NCBI RefSeq assembly: GCF_000203935.1
Contig: NC_008573.1
Span: forward strand, 62,001 to 126,000
Reading direction: 5' to 3'
DNA from: Shewanella sp. ANA-3
Lineage (GTDB): Bacteria > Pseudomonadota > Gammaproteobacteria > Enterobacterales > Shewanellaceae
Length of the DNA stretch: 64,000 bases
The notes under the pieces are model-generated. The model did not search any database and was not told the DNA's origin. It worked only from the letters and a program-made list of their open reading frames with translations. This document shows, one piece after another, positions 6,453 to 16,584 of the stretch (its first letter is position 1; the number at the start of each line of letters is the position of its first letter). The position numbers and the translations under genes were made by a program.

Positions 6453-8252
6453 TCAAGCGGCGTCAAAATCGTCAGCATCGTCTTCATATCCAGACTCCAG
6501 CTCTACAACCCTTTCTTTGTTAACCTCGTACAGAAACTCACTGGGCTCACTGGTGTAACTCATAGTGAGCGACGAGATAGCGCGGGTCATGGCCACATAC
6601 ATTAATCGACGTTCTTCCGCTATCTTACCCTCTGCTAACGCCTCTTTGCTCGGGATGGTTCCTGTGTCGCTCCCCACAATCCACACGTTGTCGAACTGCA
6701 AACCTTTTGAAGAGTGCATAGTGATCAATGACAGCTTAGGTGCGGCCTCTTCTGATTGGTCTTTACGCTTTTTGCAGTCTAACGAAGACTTCAGTTGCGC
6801 AATACTTTCGCCCAGGCTCTCCCAGTGACGTCCAGCAATGACATCACCGACGACTTGAGCATGTTTTTGGTCGCGCTTATCGAGGTGTATGGCTAACAAT
6901 TTAACGATAGATTGCATGTAGGTTCGCTTAGCATCCTCACGCCCTGCAGGTATGTCATGCCAGGCTTCAGCTAATGAGTGGAACTTTTGCAGGTCAGCAT
7001 GATGACCAATCTCCGCATGTTTAAGGCCGCCAAAGGTCGTTTTCGCCGTCCGGCATAAACCAATAATTCTTGCCGTTTCCGCCTCTGGCACTGACAAAGC
7101 CGCCAAAGCCCGATGCAGGGTATGGTCATCATGTTTGCCTGAAATCACAGAGGCAATTTGAATCAAGCTGTAGGGTGCTACGCCATCAAAAAACGACTTA
7201 CCGCCGCGTCGATTGTACTCAATGCCATGACCCTGAATAACCGTTTCAACGCGGTCAAGGATGGCATTGTTCCTCGCAATTACTGCCCACGTATGAGGCT
7301 CTTTGCTCACCGCATCTAAAATCTGGTTAAGCTGGTTATCCATCGTGCCAGACTTAATGATTTTGACAGTACCTTGCTCTTCCCTAACCGCATTCATCGG
7401 CTTATCAATCCTATCGGGGTTATTGAACTTAATCAGCATCCCCGCTCGATTCAGGATTTCCTTTGAGCATCTAAAGCAGTCTCTTAACACGTAAGCATCT
7501 GCGTTAAACTCTGACTGAAAGGCCACCATATTGTCGTATCCTTGGCCACCCCTAAACGAGTAGATAGCTTGATCGTCATCACCAACGACCACCAGCTTTT
7601 TACCAAGCAGCGCGTGTTCACGTAGCCACATGTATTGCAGTGCATCGGTATCTTGAAATTCGTCTACCAGAATATGCGTAGCCGACACAGGAGGGATTTC
7701 CCTTTGCGCCAGCCAGCTCACGGACAATTGGCATACGACGTTAAAATCCGTCTTGCCCTGCTTAATCAGCATATCTTTGTAAAGCTCGTACAAGGCAACT
7801 TCTGTGCCACTATACTCTTTTGACAGGTCTTGGCTTCGGCCCATTTCATCAAACAGCCTAACAACGTCCGGCACCTTAAATCTGAACTTATCAATGAGGT
7901 CTAAATGGTCAGCTTCATTGAGCACCGACTTAACGAACAGCATTAACTCATTGGCCATTAATAACCGGCGATTAAGTTTGCCGCGAGTCATCGCTAACGC
8001 AGTTGAATGAAAGGTACTGATAGTTACCCGTTCCATAGCTCGTGGGGTAAGGGCGTGAAGCATTCGCTCAGTGAGCTCAACACGAGCCGCATCCGTGAAC
8101 GTAAGTAAATGGACAGAATAGGCGCCATCTCTGGACAGTAAACGCTTAGTCAGCTCTACCAAAACATAGGTTTTACCACTTCCAGGTAATGCACAAACAA
8201 GGGTATTGTCGTCACGTTCGATGACTAACCCCTGATCTTTTGTTGAGCCCAT
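6453..8252 (-). CDS. UvrD/Rep-family superfamily 1 DNA helicase
   Basis: This 599-residue ATP-dependent helicase has motif I LPGSGKT (residues 22-28), motif II DEFQDTD (near 197), GDDDQAIYSFRGG, and a C-terminal motif V/VI region (TMHSSKGLQFDNVWIVG and RRLMYVAMTRA). The family unwinds DNA 3' to 5' in repair and rolling-circle replication. It is shorter than chromosomal UvrD (about 720 residues), so this is a plasmid-type variant rather than the housekeeping gene. It ends with an acidic tail. GGTGAAG precedes the ATG. The region downstream is gene-poor and the gene upstream is divergent, so it is probably its own transcription unit. Confidence 0.88.
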   Translation of the reverse strand: MGSTKDQGLVIERDDNTLVCALPGSGKTYVLVELTKRLLSRDGAYSVHLLTFTDAARVELTERMLHALTPRAMERVTISTFHSTALAMTRGKLNRRLLMANELMLFVKSVLNEADHLDLIDKFRFKVPDVVRLFDEMGRSQDLSKEYSGTEVALYELYKDMLIKQGKTDFNVVCQLSVSWLAQREIPPVSATHILVDEFQDTDALQYMWLREHALLGKKLVVVGDDDQAIYSFRGGQGYDNMVAFQSEFNADAYVLRDCFRCSKEILNRAGMLIKFNNPDRIDKPMNAVREEQGTVKIIKSGTMDNQLNQILDAVSKEPHTWAVIARNNAILDRVETVIQGHGIEYNRRGGKSFFDGVAPYSLIQIASVISGKHDDHTLHRALAALSVPEAETARIIGLCRTAKTTFGGLKHAEIGHHADLQKFHSLAEAWHDIPAGREDAKRTYMQSIVKLLAIHLDKRDQKHAQVVGDVIAGRHWESLGESIAQLKSSLDCKKRKDQSEEAAPKLSLITMHSSKGLQFDNVWIVGSDTGTIPSKEALAEGKIAEERRLMYVAMTRAISSLTMSYTSEPSEFLYEVNKERVVELESGYEDDADDFDAA

Positions 8253-8403
8253 TTAAACTTCACCATTAAATTTATGTGTTGCGCGAATGATAAGTTTCGT
8301 AAGCTAAACAATCAACCTTTTAACCACTCTTCTTATATTTCAAGAAATTTGCCAAGTATTAGGCCTGTGTTAACATTGTTGGTAATTCAGGTAGGAGTTC
8401 GAC

Positions 8404-9261
8404 ATGAAAAAATCAATCATCGCATTATCAGCATTAGTCGCTAGTTCAGTATTTGTATCAGCGACAGCAAGTGCTGCTGAAACAAAGTCATTCGATCAAT
8501 TAGCTATTCAATCAGACGATTCGTTTGCTCTAAAAGTGCTAAAAGCAGCTGGAGGCGATAAAAACACTCAAGACATTGAACTATCTGCGGAAGATTGGCA
8601 AAAGGTTAATGGTGCTTCAGGCTCTGTCATGGCGATGAATATGGCTGCAGGCACTGCTGGTATTGGCGCATTCGGTGGCAGTGGATTAAGTGGCGGTTTA
8701 ATGAATGCAGGCTTGTTCTTTCTCGGAACCACGAACAAAAAGCCTTTAGCAAAGTTTAATCTTATTCAAGTGATTCCTGCCGCAGATTTGGTAGGACATT
8801 CTCAGCAATTAGCCGACTATTTAGGCAAAGATGTTGGAACTGAATATAAGATAGGAAGTGTAAAAATTGGGAGCAAAATGACTCACCCAATGTTTGTTAA
8901 GGATTCTAAAGCCCAGTTAGCGCCAAACAAGAAAGAGGCAGGTTGGGCATGGTTAACTTATGGCGTCGCCACCCCAGCGACATCATTAAATGCTGAACAG
9001 GCATCTTCCTTATTTGATCAATCATTTGAGGTTGGAGACTATTTAGTAGTTACAACGTCAGTGAGCACTTGCGGAGAGCTAGTGCTGCTAGATAAGTTAA
9101 ATGCTATCTCGACCACTTATCCAACTTACCTATATGTGCCTCCGGTGGATGCTGTTGCGAATAGAGACTGCCCCGATGCTGATAATTTGAGAGCAAAATA
9201 TCAGCAGGTAATCGACCTGAATAAAAAACAGACCCATTTATTCATCAAACCTAAAGCCTAA
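8404..9261 (+). CDS. Secreted hypothetical protein (285 aa)
   Basis: A typical signal peptide (KK, hydrophobic core, cleavage after ATASA near residue 24) directs this protein to the periplasm or beyond. A glycine- and alanine-rich stretch follows near residues 75-110. Cysteines in the C-terminal third (STCGEL and NRDCPD) could form a disulfide. No known family is recognised. GTAGGAG lies at normal distance from the ATG, and a strong terminator shared with traN on the other strand follows. Confidence 0.6.
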   Translation: MKKSIIALSALVASSVFVSATASAAETKSFDQLAIQSDDSFALKVLKAAGGDKNTQDIELSAEDWQKVNGASGSVMAMNMAAGTAGIGAFGGSGLSGGLMNAGLFFLGTTNKKPLAKFNLIQVIPAADLVGHSQQLADYLGKDVGTEYKIGSVKIGSKMTHPMFVKDSKAQLAPNKKEAGWAWLTYGVATPATSLNAEQASSLFDQSFEVGDYLVVTTSVSTCGELVLLDKLNAISTTYPTYLYVPPVDAVANRDCPDADNLRAKYQQVIDLNKKQTHLFIKPKA

Positions 9262-9262
9262 C

Positions 9263-9303
9263 AAAAAGGCCGTTACAATAAACGCTGTAACGGCCTTTGT
9301 TTT
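9263..9303. terminator. Bidirectional rho-independent terminator
   Basis: AAAGGCCGTTACA (9265-9277) pairs perfectly with TGTAACGGCCTTT (9286-9298), flanked by A and T runs. It serves the secreted-protein gene on the plus strand and the convergent traN on the minus strand. Confidence 0.85.
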
Positions 9304-12300
9304 TATACAGGACAGCTTGGCGGTCTTGGGAAACCTGAACAATCTAAGTTAGTTGCAGGAGATGCGTTCTGGAACGCTTCTCGAACTTTAACACCAGTGT
9401 CAACCCCTAACTGATTTTTAATCCTGTCATCGGCACTATCTCGAGCTTCTCGGTTAACCACAGCGTCTTCACCCGTCTTTTCCATGTCTGGTTCAGGGAA
9501 CATACCTGATTCAGTCATCAACCCTACCCATTCGCTGAAATCCACTTTACCCAAGTCGATATTTGCTAGCTCGTCTAGAGTCAATCCGCGACACGTTTCG
9601 TTGTCATGCCATGACACCGGATTTTGACCTAACTGAATAATTACTTGCTCCATAATTATTCTGGCCAAGGTACTCTTGAAACAACAATACTCGTTATGGG
9701 CCTTGTCGGTACATATCCCTAATGTCTTTTTACAAGGAACCTTACGGACAAAGAAACACTTTCGTTCTTTCAGCTCTGTACCCATTTTCAGCTCTTCGTC
9801 ATCACAGGCCGTCAATATCGTATAAAGCAATTTCAGCATGTTATAGATGGTGTAAAGCATCATAACGAAAGAAAGTGCTGCGATGAGGTTGCCGACAATC
9901 CCTTCCATCGCTTGAGCACCTGCTTCCTCCCCAGCCATCTCAACCCCAAGCGCTTCGGCTCCTGAGAGAATCGCTTCCTGCATCGCCTCAGGCATGACAT
10001 CATATACCCACTGGTAGATTTCAGTTTTTACCGTATCGATTGAGGTAGCCAAATCAGTGAAAAAGTCAGTAACAACGGATCCGGCTTCTCCAGAAACTGT
10101 GGTTGCTGCGTTGCCAGCTGTAGCCGTAGCTTCGGAAGAAAAGGATTTACCAAGATAATCCCATGCACCTTTTGCGGCCTCCGTCGCTGGTTTAGTTGTG
10201 TCAGATACCCAATCAACAGCATCATTCCAACCACTTTTTACCATGCTCCAGCCTTTTTTGGCATATTCCCCGCCTAAATACTCATTCACCCACGCGTTCT
10301 CACTGGACACTGCGTTTTGCCCAGCTTTGAAGGTCATTAATGACAGTTTAAATAGGTTGGATGTGGTATCGGTGCCTTTGGTGGAGCAGCAATCATTTAC
10401 CTTGAGTTGATCCCAGCTACATTGCTCAACACTGCCAACGAACACTTGGCAGGTATCAGGATTAGTAGGGTCAGTACATGATGACCCATTGTCTAATTCG
10501 TTTATAGCCGCGTACATCGCAGCAGTTTGAACAAAGTCTGTATTGGTCTCTTTTGCTTTTGTTTCGCAATTGCCATTCACACATGAAATATCGGTAAAAC
10601 AGGTATTATTCTCTACTATTTCAGTTTTAGTTATGACCGAACCGCTCTCGCAGCGATAAGTCACATCCCACCCAAAACATGTATTAGTTGCCGAATCAAG
10701 CCACCCCTCCGCGCACGTAGATGACTCAATACTGCATTTTTCATCTGACGTATACTGACTGCACTGATCACCCATTGTCCGAATGTCAGAATACCCAACT
10801 GTTCCACCATTAAAGGGTAGTCGATTACCCTTAAGAGGATCACACACATAATCTTCCATGTGCGCATACATGCAAGGAGTAAGGCCATCGTCCCCCTCGT
10901 ATAAAGGATCTAGATTGACAAGTGCAAACATATCCTTGGTTTTTTCTAACGCATCGATAACTTGTTGGTCTGAGGATATATCACGCAGTACTTCCCAATG
11001 AGCGAGATAAAGTGGTGCGTTAGCACGTTTGGTCCAATCTTCTGAGGTATTCCCTCGCCCAATGATAATTCGACGTTGCTTTAAAGAGTCAAAACTTCCA
11101 CCGTACATCTGCTTAGCATCAAAAATCTGGCCATTCTCATTGTAAAACCGAGATGTAACACCGTTGTTTATTTTGACAGCAAATACAGACCATTTATTCC
11201 GCCTGGGTAGGACGTTTACAAACTCTGTACCATACATACCTGGGCCACTGTAGATACTATGAGTTTGAAACCCAATTCCCTCTTTGCATACCCATAGACC
11301 GTCGTCGTTCTTATTGTCACCTTCATCATCAGTGGTACCAACTATGTTGCCGCAGTTTGATTTAGTCCCATTTGCCAAACTTGGGTCAAAATCCCTACGC
11401 ATAACCATTAATATTACGTCATTTGCCCCAGACACCGCCTGAACCCCCGGAGCACCATCTATATCCGAAAGATTTAGCACACCACCGTTATTGATTAACT
11501 CAGAATCTAATCTAGCATCGCATTTCCAATCAGATGCCGTACAAAAACTGTCTGGCGTTGACAACGATGCCTCACATCCTTCTGGTGACTCAACAATGTC
11601 CTCAACCCAGTTTGCAAGCAAGTCTTGATCGAAATTGATAGTGATACTGGTATACCCTTCCCCCAAATTTTTTACGGATAGCAACTGTTCGACGGTCAGA
11701 GTGCGATTCTTTGCTAATGCAGTCTGGAATGGCACAGTCACATCAATGGGGGACGCAGTTATGGTGTTACCAATATCGGAGCAAGACTGTCCATCTAGTG
11801 GGAAAGTCGAAGACTGGTTAAGAATTGTGTCATTAACTGATAATTTAAAATAATCGTCATATCTCGATTTCCCTATAGTCGCGGAAACAATGTTTATTCC
11901 GTCAAGCAATCTGAACGATGAAGCATTGCGATAGACTTTACACGTACCATCATCATTGTCTGGCAGAGCGTTATCCGTTTCATCTCCCAAAATGATTGAA
12001 ATACAGCGTTTACCGCAATACCCAAACCCACTGCCAAAGATTTTATTCTCGTTTGGTGGCGTTAAAATTCGTTCTCTATTACAGCTTGAAAGATTGTTTC
12101 TGTTTGGCTTAAAGCACTCTTCGATAGTATTTTTAATCAGTGAGTCATCGATAGTAGTTTTAGTGACAGTGTCCGTCGAACAATCCCCGAAAAATTGTCC
12201 TCCACTACCATTAAGAATGTTTTGCTGTTCCTGTGCTCCCGATTTAAGGAATGAGGCATCCTTACCAATAGTGTGTGGAGGATTCTTGTTTTGAGCATCG

Positions 12301-13577
12301 AGCAATGTCAGGTAAGCATTGGCACTATGATCTTGCGCATCATTCGTTTCATCTTGATTTGCCCCTACAACGGGCTCTGACTTTCCATAAGCCGTGTTTC
12401 GCTCAACGGCCTCTTTAATCGATTTTTGTTGCGCCTTTTCGTCCTGATAAGTACCTGTTGCAGATACGTTGTAACCGTTATTGGAGTCAAGCCCGAGCAT
12501 ATCAGCATTGGTCATATTAGATGTGGTCATATCTGTTTGACCAACATTCCGGTAATTAAGCTTAATATTGTTAGTTGTGCCTCCTGGCAGCTCAATGGCG
12601 CCTACCGCGGATTTGCCAAAATCGCGGCCCATCTGCATAAAGTAATCAGGATCTGATAAGTTTCCCTTCGCCGTAATACAGGTATTGCTGTAGGGATCTA
12701 ACTCTTTTCCAGTTGGACAACTGGCGACAGAACCCGAGGAATTAACACATGAACCGTTCATTAACGTCTTACCTGCCGGGCAGCTCGGGGCAGTCCCAGG
12801 CATACACTGACTACCATCTTGATAGTAGCCTGCCGGACAGCTTACAGTTGATACAGTGGTTTCGACTTTCTGGCAGTTGTCATCACCGGCAGGCGTGTAG
12901 CCAGTTGGACAAGTGGAAATGGTTCCCTCATACAAGGTTCGCTTACAGGTTGATTCGTTTTGCTTTTGCCAGCTTTGATCAGGCAATGTAACTGAGACCG
13001 TCTCGTCCTTTTTACAGAGTCTGAGGTCTACATAGGTTTGTGGGCAAATTTGCTCTACTGTTTCTGCCGCCCCACCTTCATCCGGGCAAGTTTTACCCAA
13101 TGGGGTCTGCAGTTTAAAACAAATTCCATTGCTAAATGTTGTGTACCCTGTGGGGCAACTAGCCCGAGATGAAGCGCTTTGCCTTGCTGAACAAAGGTTA
13201 GGATACAGAGGGTCATGATAGTTCCACGATTGTTGAGAGTCCAACCAGTTTGTCCCAGTGGGGCAACTGTTTATCGTTGTCCGGGACTCGTTTTTGGCAC
13301 ATGTTTGTAAGCCATTTACCGTGGTGAGTGAATAGCCCGGTGTCGAGCATGACACTACCGGGGCTGCATAAGTGTACTTAATACAGGTGCCATTGGAATA
13401 GCTCCACCCTGTTGGGCAGGAATACTGAAGAGATACTGGCAATGGGAGATCTGCAAATGCAGGGCTACTTGTGAGAAATAGCGCCAGAAAACTCATAGTT
13501 AAAATATTGAATAAGTAAATGCTTCCTATTCCGTAAGAGATTACCTTTTCCCACCACGTAACCAGTTTATCTTCCAT
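9303..13577 (-). CDS. traN: TraN-like mating-pair stabilisation protein, very large
   Basis: TraN is an outer-membrane protein that holds donor and recipient together during conjugation. The identification rests on the cysteine-rich composition, a signal sequence ending near ...SSPAFA, and its place after traW and traU. At about 1424 residues it is far longer than F TraN (602) and longer than I recall for SXT/IncA/C homologues. The N-terminal 300 residues hold at least seven SCPTG- or SCPAG-type cysteine modules. The centre (near 700-870) looks like a concanavalin/LamG-type domain. The C-terminal part contains a hydrophobic segment and a further cysteine-rich region. I place the start at 13575-13577, two bases after the traU stop, although an upstream in-frame ATG at 13601 is possible. 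Confidence 0.85.
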   Translation of the reverse strand: MEDKLVTWWEKVISYGIGSIYLFNILTMSFLALFLTSSPAFADLPLPVSLQYSCPTGWSYSNGTCIKYTYAAPVVSCSTPGYSLTTVNGLQTCAKNESRTTINSCPTGTNWLDSQQSWNYHDPLYPNLCSARQSASSRASCPTGYTTFSNGICFKLQTPLGKTCPDEGGAAETVEQICPQTYVDLRLCKKDETVSVTLPDQSWQKQNESTCKRTLYEGTISTCPTGYTPAGDDNCQKVETTVSTVSCPAGYYQDGSQCMPGTAPSCPAGKTLMNGSCVNSSGSVASCPTGKELDPYSNTCITAKGNLSDPDYFMQMGRDFGKSAVGAIELPGGTTNNIKLNYRNVGQTDMTTSNMTNADMLGLDSNNGYNVSATGTYQDEKAQQKSIKEAVERNTAYGKSEPVVGANQDETNDAQDHSANAYLTLLDAQNKNPPHTIGKDASFLKSGAQEQQNILNGSGGQFFGDCSTDTVTKTTIDDSLIKNTIEECFKPNRNNLSSCNRERILTPPNENKIFGSGFGYCGKRCISIILGDETDNALPDNDDGTCKVYRNASSFRLLDGINIVSATIGKSRYDDYFKLSVNDTILNQSSTFPLDGQSCSDIGNTITASPIDVTVPFQTALAKNRTLTVEQLLSVKNLGEGYTSITINFDQDLLANWVEDIVESPEGCEASLSTPDSFCTASDWKCDARLDSELINNGGVLNLSDIDGAPGVQAVSGANDVILMVMRRDFDPSLANGTKSNCGNIVGTTDDEGDNKNDDGLWVCKEGIGFQTHSIYSGPGMYGTEFVNVLPRRNKWSVFAVKINNGVTSRFYNENGQIFDAKQMYGGSFDSLKQRRIIIGRGNTSEDWTKRANAPLYLAHWEVLRDISSDQQVIDALEKTKDMFALVNLDPLYEGDDGLTPCMYAHMEDYVCDPLKGNRLPFNGGTVGYSDIRTMGDQCSQYTSDEKCSIESSTCAEGWLDSATNTCFGWDVTYRCESGSVITKTEIVENNTCFTDISCVNGNCETKAKETNTDFVQTAAMYAAINELDNGSSCTDPTNPDTCQVFVGSVEQCSWDQLKVNDCCSTKGTDTTSNLFKLSLMTFKAGQNAVSSENAWVNEYLGGEYAKKGWSMVKSGWNDAVDWVSDTTKPATEAAKGAWDYLGKSFSSEATATAGNAATTVSGEAGSVVTDFFTDLATSIDTVKTEIYQWVYDVMPEAMQEAILSGAEALGVEMAGEEAGAQAMEGIVGNLIAALSFVMMLYTIYNMLKLLYTILTACDDEELKMGTELKERKCFFVRKVPCKKTLGICTDKAHNEYCCFKSTLARIIMEQVIIQLGQNPVSWHDNETCRGLTLDELANIDLGKVDFSEWVGLMTESGMFPEPDMEKTGEDAVVNREARDSADDRIKNQLGVDTGVKVREAFQNASPATNLDCSGFPRPPSCPV

Positions 13578-13579
13578 TG

Positions 13580-14731
13580 TTATTGAACCCTCACACAGCA
13601 ATCGGTGTATCTGAAAATTGAATAAACCGCGTGTTGGTCTTTTCCATTACCAGGAGACTTTCTACCTGAACCCCACCAAATCGTAGGCCAACCGAGAGGG
13701 TGACAACATTCATCCCATGAACCATCTAGGGTTGATTTATTTTTATCTTCGCTGTTGTCGTAATCGCCAGTTTCAGGATTTTGTAGATCCTCAATATTAA
13801 AAGCCTTCGTGGGTTTCACGGCTGATGCTGCTGCAGGATTCGCTTCAGGAGACGGATACATCATAGAAATTTTGTACTGCGCCTTAGGGATCATTGGACT
13901 GTACTCGGCGTTACACATCGCCTCTTTACCGTAAGTTTTTCGTGCTAACCCCCTGCGATGTAGCGCAGCAAGTGAACGAGTCGTGATTAACTGGGTATTG
14001 CGGATAAAATCATTGTCGGCCCCAATAAAGCCGGTTAATGGATACAAGGGACCATCTAAGCCAGCGCAGAACCACAGTGCCTCGTTAGCACTGCCGCTAC
14101 TAGCAGTGATCATCCCATCGGCAACACAAATGGCGCGGCCAACAGGATTCGCAATCGGAATTGCGTCAGGAGTGAACAGAAATGATAGCGCCGAGTTTTC
14201 GTAGGTGACATCGAGAATTGACATGTACGCAATATCGAGGTCAAAGTAACCAGGGGATGTGTCGCACTCAGGCAACAAGAAAAGACCTAACATCTTGAAA
14301 ACCGGATTGATGATGTAGTTGTAATGTAAGAACGATACCGTTTCGGCAGATTGAGTATCTGGGTTGGATGCCCTCCCCCGCATCGTCATGTCATTTTGTA
14401 GCAAGGTTCCACCCAGCGTTGGACTGCACCATGGCGTTGCAGAGACTTCTACTAAATGATCAGGTGACCAGTAACCCAGAGATACCCCAAGCTCCGGCAC
14501 ACCCAGAGCATCCGAGCATGAGCATAAACGACTCGAATTAGCCCCTTTAGGCACATTGTCCGAGAATCCGGCGAGGTTAAAAGGTAGCGTACATGACCAG
14601 CAAAAAGAGTTAATCAGGTTTGAGAAATAGCCAGCATCGGGGCAAACCGAGTCCGGCATACTGTTCGCACTCACATTTACGGACATCATGGAAGCCAGAA
14701 AAACAGCTACTTTTGCGAACTTCTTCATCAT
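13580..14731 (-). CDS. traU: TraU conjugative transfer protein
   Basis: This periplasmic protein is required for F-type DNA transfer and pilus function. It is 383 residues long, with a signal peptide (VAVFLASMMSVNVSA) and many conserved cysteines, such as DSVCPDAG, NSFCWSCTLPFN, DECCHPLGW and a terminal CCVRVQ. The FCWSC and DECCHP segments fit the TraU family. It overlaps the traW stop by four bases (ATGA), which points to translational coupling, and traN starts just after it. Length agrees with the family. Confidence 0.92.
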   Translation of the reverse strand: MMKKFAKVAVFLASMMSVNVSANSMPDSVCPDAGYFSNLINSFCWSCTLPFNLAGFSDNVPKGANSSRLCSCSDALGVPELGVSLGYWSPDHLVEVSATPWCSPTLGGTLLQNDMTMRGRASNPDTQSAETVSFLHYNYIINPVFKMLGLFLLPECDTSPGYFDLDIAYMSILDVTYENSALSFLFTPDAIPIANPVGRAICVADGMITASSGSANEALWFCAGLDGPLYPLTGFIGADNDFIRNTQLITTRSLAALHRRGLARKTYGKEAMCNAEYSPMIPKAQYKISMMYPSPEANPAAASAVKPTKAFNIEDLQNPETGDYDNSEDKNKSTLDGSWDECCHPLGWPTIWWGSGRKSPGNGKDQHAVYSIFRYTDCCVRVQ

Positions 14732-16023
14732 TTGGCACCGCCATTTGGAGCTACTAATAGTGTCGGTAATCCCGCATTACTCAGAGTTCGTTGACCAATC
14801 TCAGTGACGCGGATTTCTCCCTTAAACAAATCAACTAATGCGGGTAAATGCTCAAGCTGAAAACGAGACACCATCGTCGGTTGCATCAAGTACAAGCGAC
14901 GGCCTAGTTTTGTCTGCAACCGGTTAAATTCGGTTAAATCGCTACCCGCTGGCAGAGCTGATAGCAGCACGTAAACTTGCTTGTGATCTGTCACGGAAAG
15001 TACATCATTCATCCACGCCAGCTGACGCTCACTGGTTGGGTCAATCATGAATAAGCGGGTTTCCATTTGGAGTAATGCTGTAGGATCTACAACATCACCG
15101 GCCTTGGCAAAATACTGGCCATCCGGCGTTGTTTGGTCTTGGGTAAAGCGAACACGCGGGTCAATTTTGTAACGCACATCCTCGTCTTTAAGGCTCTCTG
15201 TCAACTGAACCTCTTTACGGTTAACGAATCGGCTAACGGCCTCGTGCTTTTTCTCTTCCCAATCTACTTTTTTGAGCTTCTGTTGGATAAGTTCGAGCAT
15301 GTCCATCTCAGTAATGTCGTAAGTGTCTGACAACTTCCCGAGCGAGCCGCTTTGCAACAAGCCTTCGGACTGCTTAACGAAATCTTCTAATGACTGTAGC
15401 CCTGTCGCGGTAACCACTTTGCCACCGTTGCGATACACCATTGTTGGCGCTACTTCGACTGCATAGGTATTAAACAAACGAGGGTCGATGATAACTCTTG
15501 GAGTCACATCTAAATCTGCTTCATCTATCGCTCTATGAATGGCGTTGGAGGCATCACGCAGGCTTTCAGATTCATCTTTCAGGCCTCTAAATACGACTGT
15601 TGTTTTAACTTGGCTTTGAGATGCTGCTCTCAGCGCTGATTTCAGCGTGTATGCTGGCATACCGAATGAAGCGAAAATGAATACCTCTCCGTTTGCGGCT
15701 ATCTCTTGCTGCACAACAGGCGTGACAGGTTCTGGCTTTGGCAGCACTTGATACCTGATCGCATCGGCCTGCTGGGTGAGCATTTGTGCTTGTGAAATGT
15801 AAGATTGCTGCCCCCAAGCAGCGGGGAGGCCACCTTGGGGCTGCTGGGTATTGTTCTGCCTCATAGCCTCGATTTGGCTACGGACGTCATCCATCTGTCG
15901 TTTTGCATCCAGAATAAACTGCTGATTATCGTCTGTAGCCATTGCATCGAAATAAATGGCAGACATCGATACCGCCACAAACAAGCTAACAAGAAACTGT
16001 CTATTAGATAATGAGGTAAGCAC
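14728..16023 (-). CDS. traW: TrbC-TraW fusion, conjugative pilus assembly protein
   Basis: The N-terminal half, after a signal sequence, contains a TrbC-type thioredoxin-like domain (FIFASFGMP, then IDPRLFNTYAVEVAPTMVY with the cis-proline region). The C-terminal half matches TraW (YDITEMDMLELIQQKL to LFMIDPTSERQLAWM). In F these are separate periplasmic proteins of pilus assembly; a fused form is usual in SXT-like systems. A GTG at 16021-16023 is preferred as start because AGGTGA stands six bases before it. The gene overlaps the end of the S26 peptidase gene and the start of traU. Confidence 0.85.
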   Translation of the reverse strand: MLTSLSNRQFLVSLFVAVSMSAIYFDAMATDDNQQFILDAKRQMDDVRSQIEAMRQNNTQQPQGGLPAAWGQQSYISQAQMLTQQADAIRYQVLPKPEPVTPVVQQEIAANGEVFIFASFGMPAYTLKSALRAASQSQVKTTVVFRGLKDESESLRDASNAIHRAIDEADLDVTPRVIIDPRLFNTYAVEVAPTMVYRNGGKVVTATGLQSLEDFVKQSEGLLQSGSLGKLSDTYDITEMDMLELIQQKLKKVDWEEKKHEAVSRFVNRKEVQLTESLKDEDVRYKIDPRVRFTQDQTTPDGQYFAKAGDVVDPTALLQMETRLFMIDPTSERQLAWMNDVLSVTDHKQVYVLLSALPAGSDLTEFNRLQTKLGRRLYLMQPTMVSRFQLEHLPALVDLFKGEIRVTEIGQRTLSNAGLPTLLVAPNGGAK

Positions 16024-16510
16024 GACCAATCACCTGCTGAGTTTTGATTGAACCAAAGAAACGACTGTCATAACTGCCAGGTTCTGTGCCTAACACAAAG
16101 ATCCCGCCATTCTCTACAGTCCTAGTACCAATGAGCTTTTGCACATCGATATTCAGCGCATTCGCAGCATTGTCGATAGGTGCTGGGAACCTGTGTTTTT
16201 TGTTGGTCACACTAAACCTCCCTATTTCTACGAGGTCTCCTTCGACACCTGCCACTAACTTTATGATGTTGATCCCTGACGGAAGAATGTCGGTTTGAGG
16301 AGACATGAACATCACCAGCTCGCCGCTATTAACGGTTTTTTGTCGTGTGTCTACCACGAATACAGAACCAGGAATGCATTTATCGCTGTTGAGTACCAAT
16401 ATCAGTTTATAGCTATGACTAAACCACGTAGTAGCAGCTGTAATGACGGCAGCAATGCAAAATGGAAGTAAATACGTGTGACGCCAGTGAGCCTTGTCGA
16501 ATTTGATCAT
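16004..16510 (-). CDS. TraF/TrhF-type S26 signal peptidase
   Basis: This 168-residue inner-membrane protein has one N-terminal transmembrane helix (LLPFCIAAVITAATTW) and an S26-type periplasmic domain. Conjugative TraF/TrhF peptidases process pilin or other transfer proteins. The position just before traW, traU and traN matches the order in SXT and IncA/C elements. The lysine region (IIKLVAGVEGDLVEI) and the late GSYDSRFFG motif are present. At the position where the serine nucleophile is normally followed by x-P, this protein reads KCIPG, so a cysteine seems to stand in for serine. Whether it is active is uncertain. Confidence 0.75.
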   Translation of the reverse strand: MIKFDKAHWRHTYLLPFCIAAVITAATTWFSHSYKLILVLNSDKCIPGSVFVVDTRQKTVNSGELVMFMSPQTDILPSGINIIKLVAGVEGDLVEIGRFSVTNKKHRFPAPIDNAANALNIDVQKLIGTRTVENGGIFVLGTEPGSYDSRFFGSIKTQQVIGRAYLII

Positions 16511-16584
16511 CTACACATTTCTATTAACACACAGTTCATGAATATTACTAGACGGAATGCAGTTCAGCAACAACGAGATCGGCG

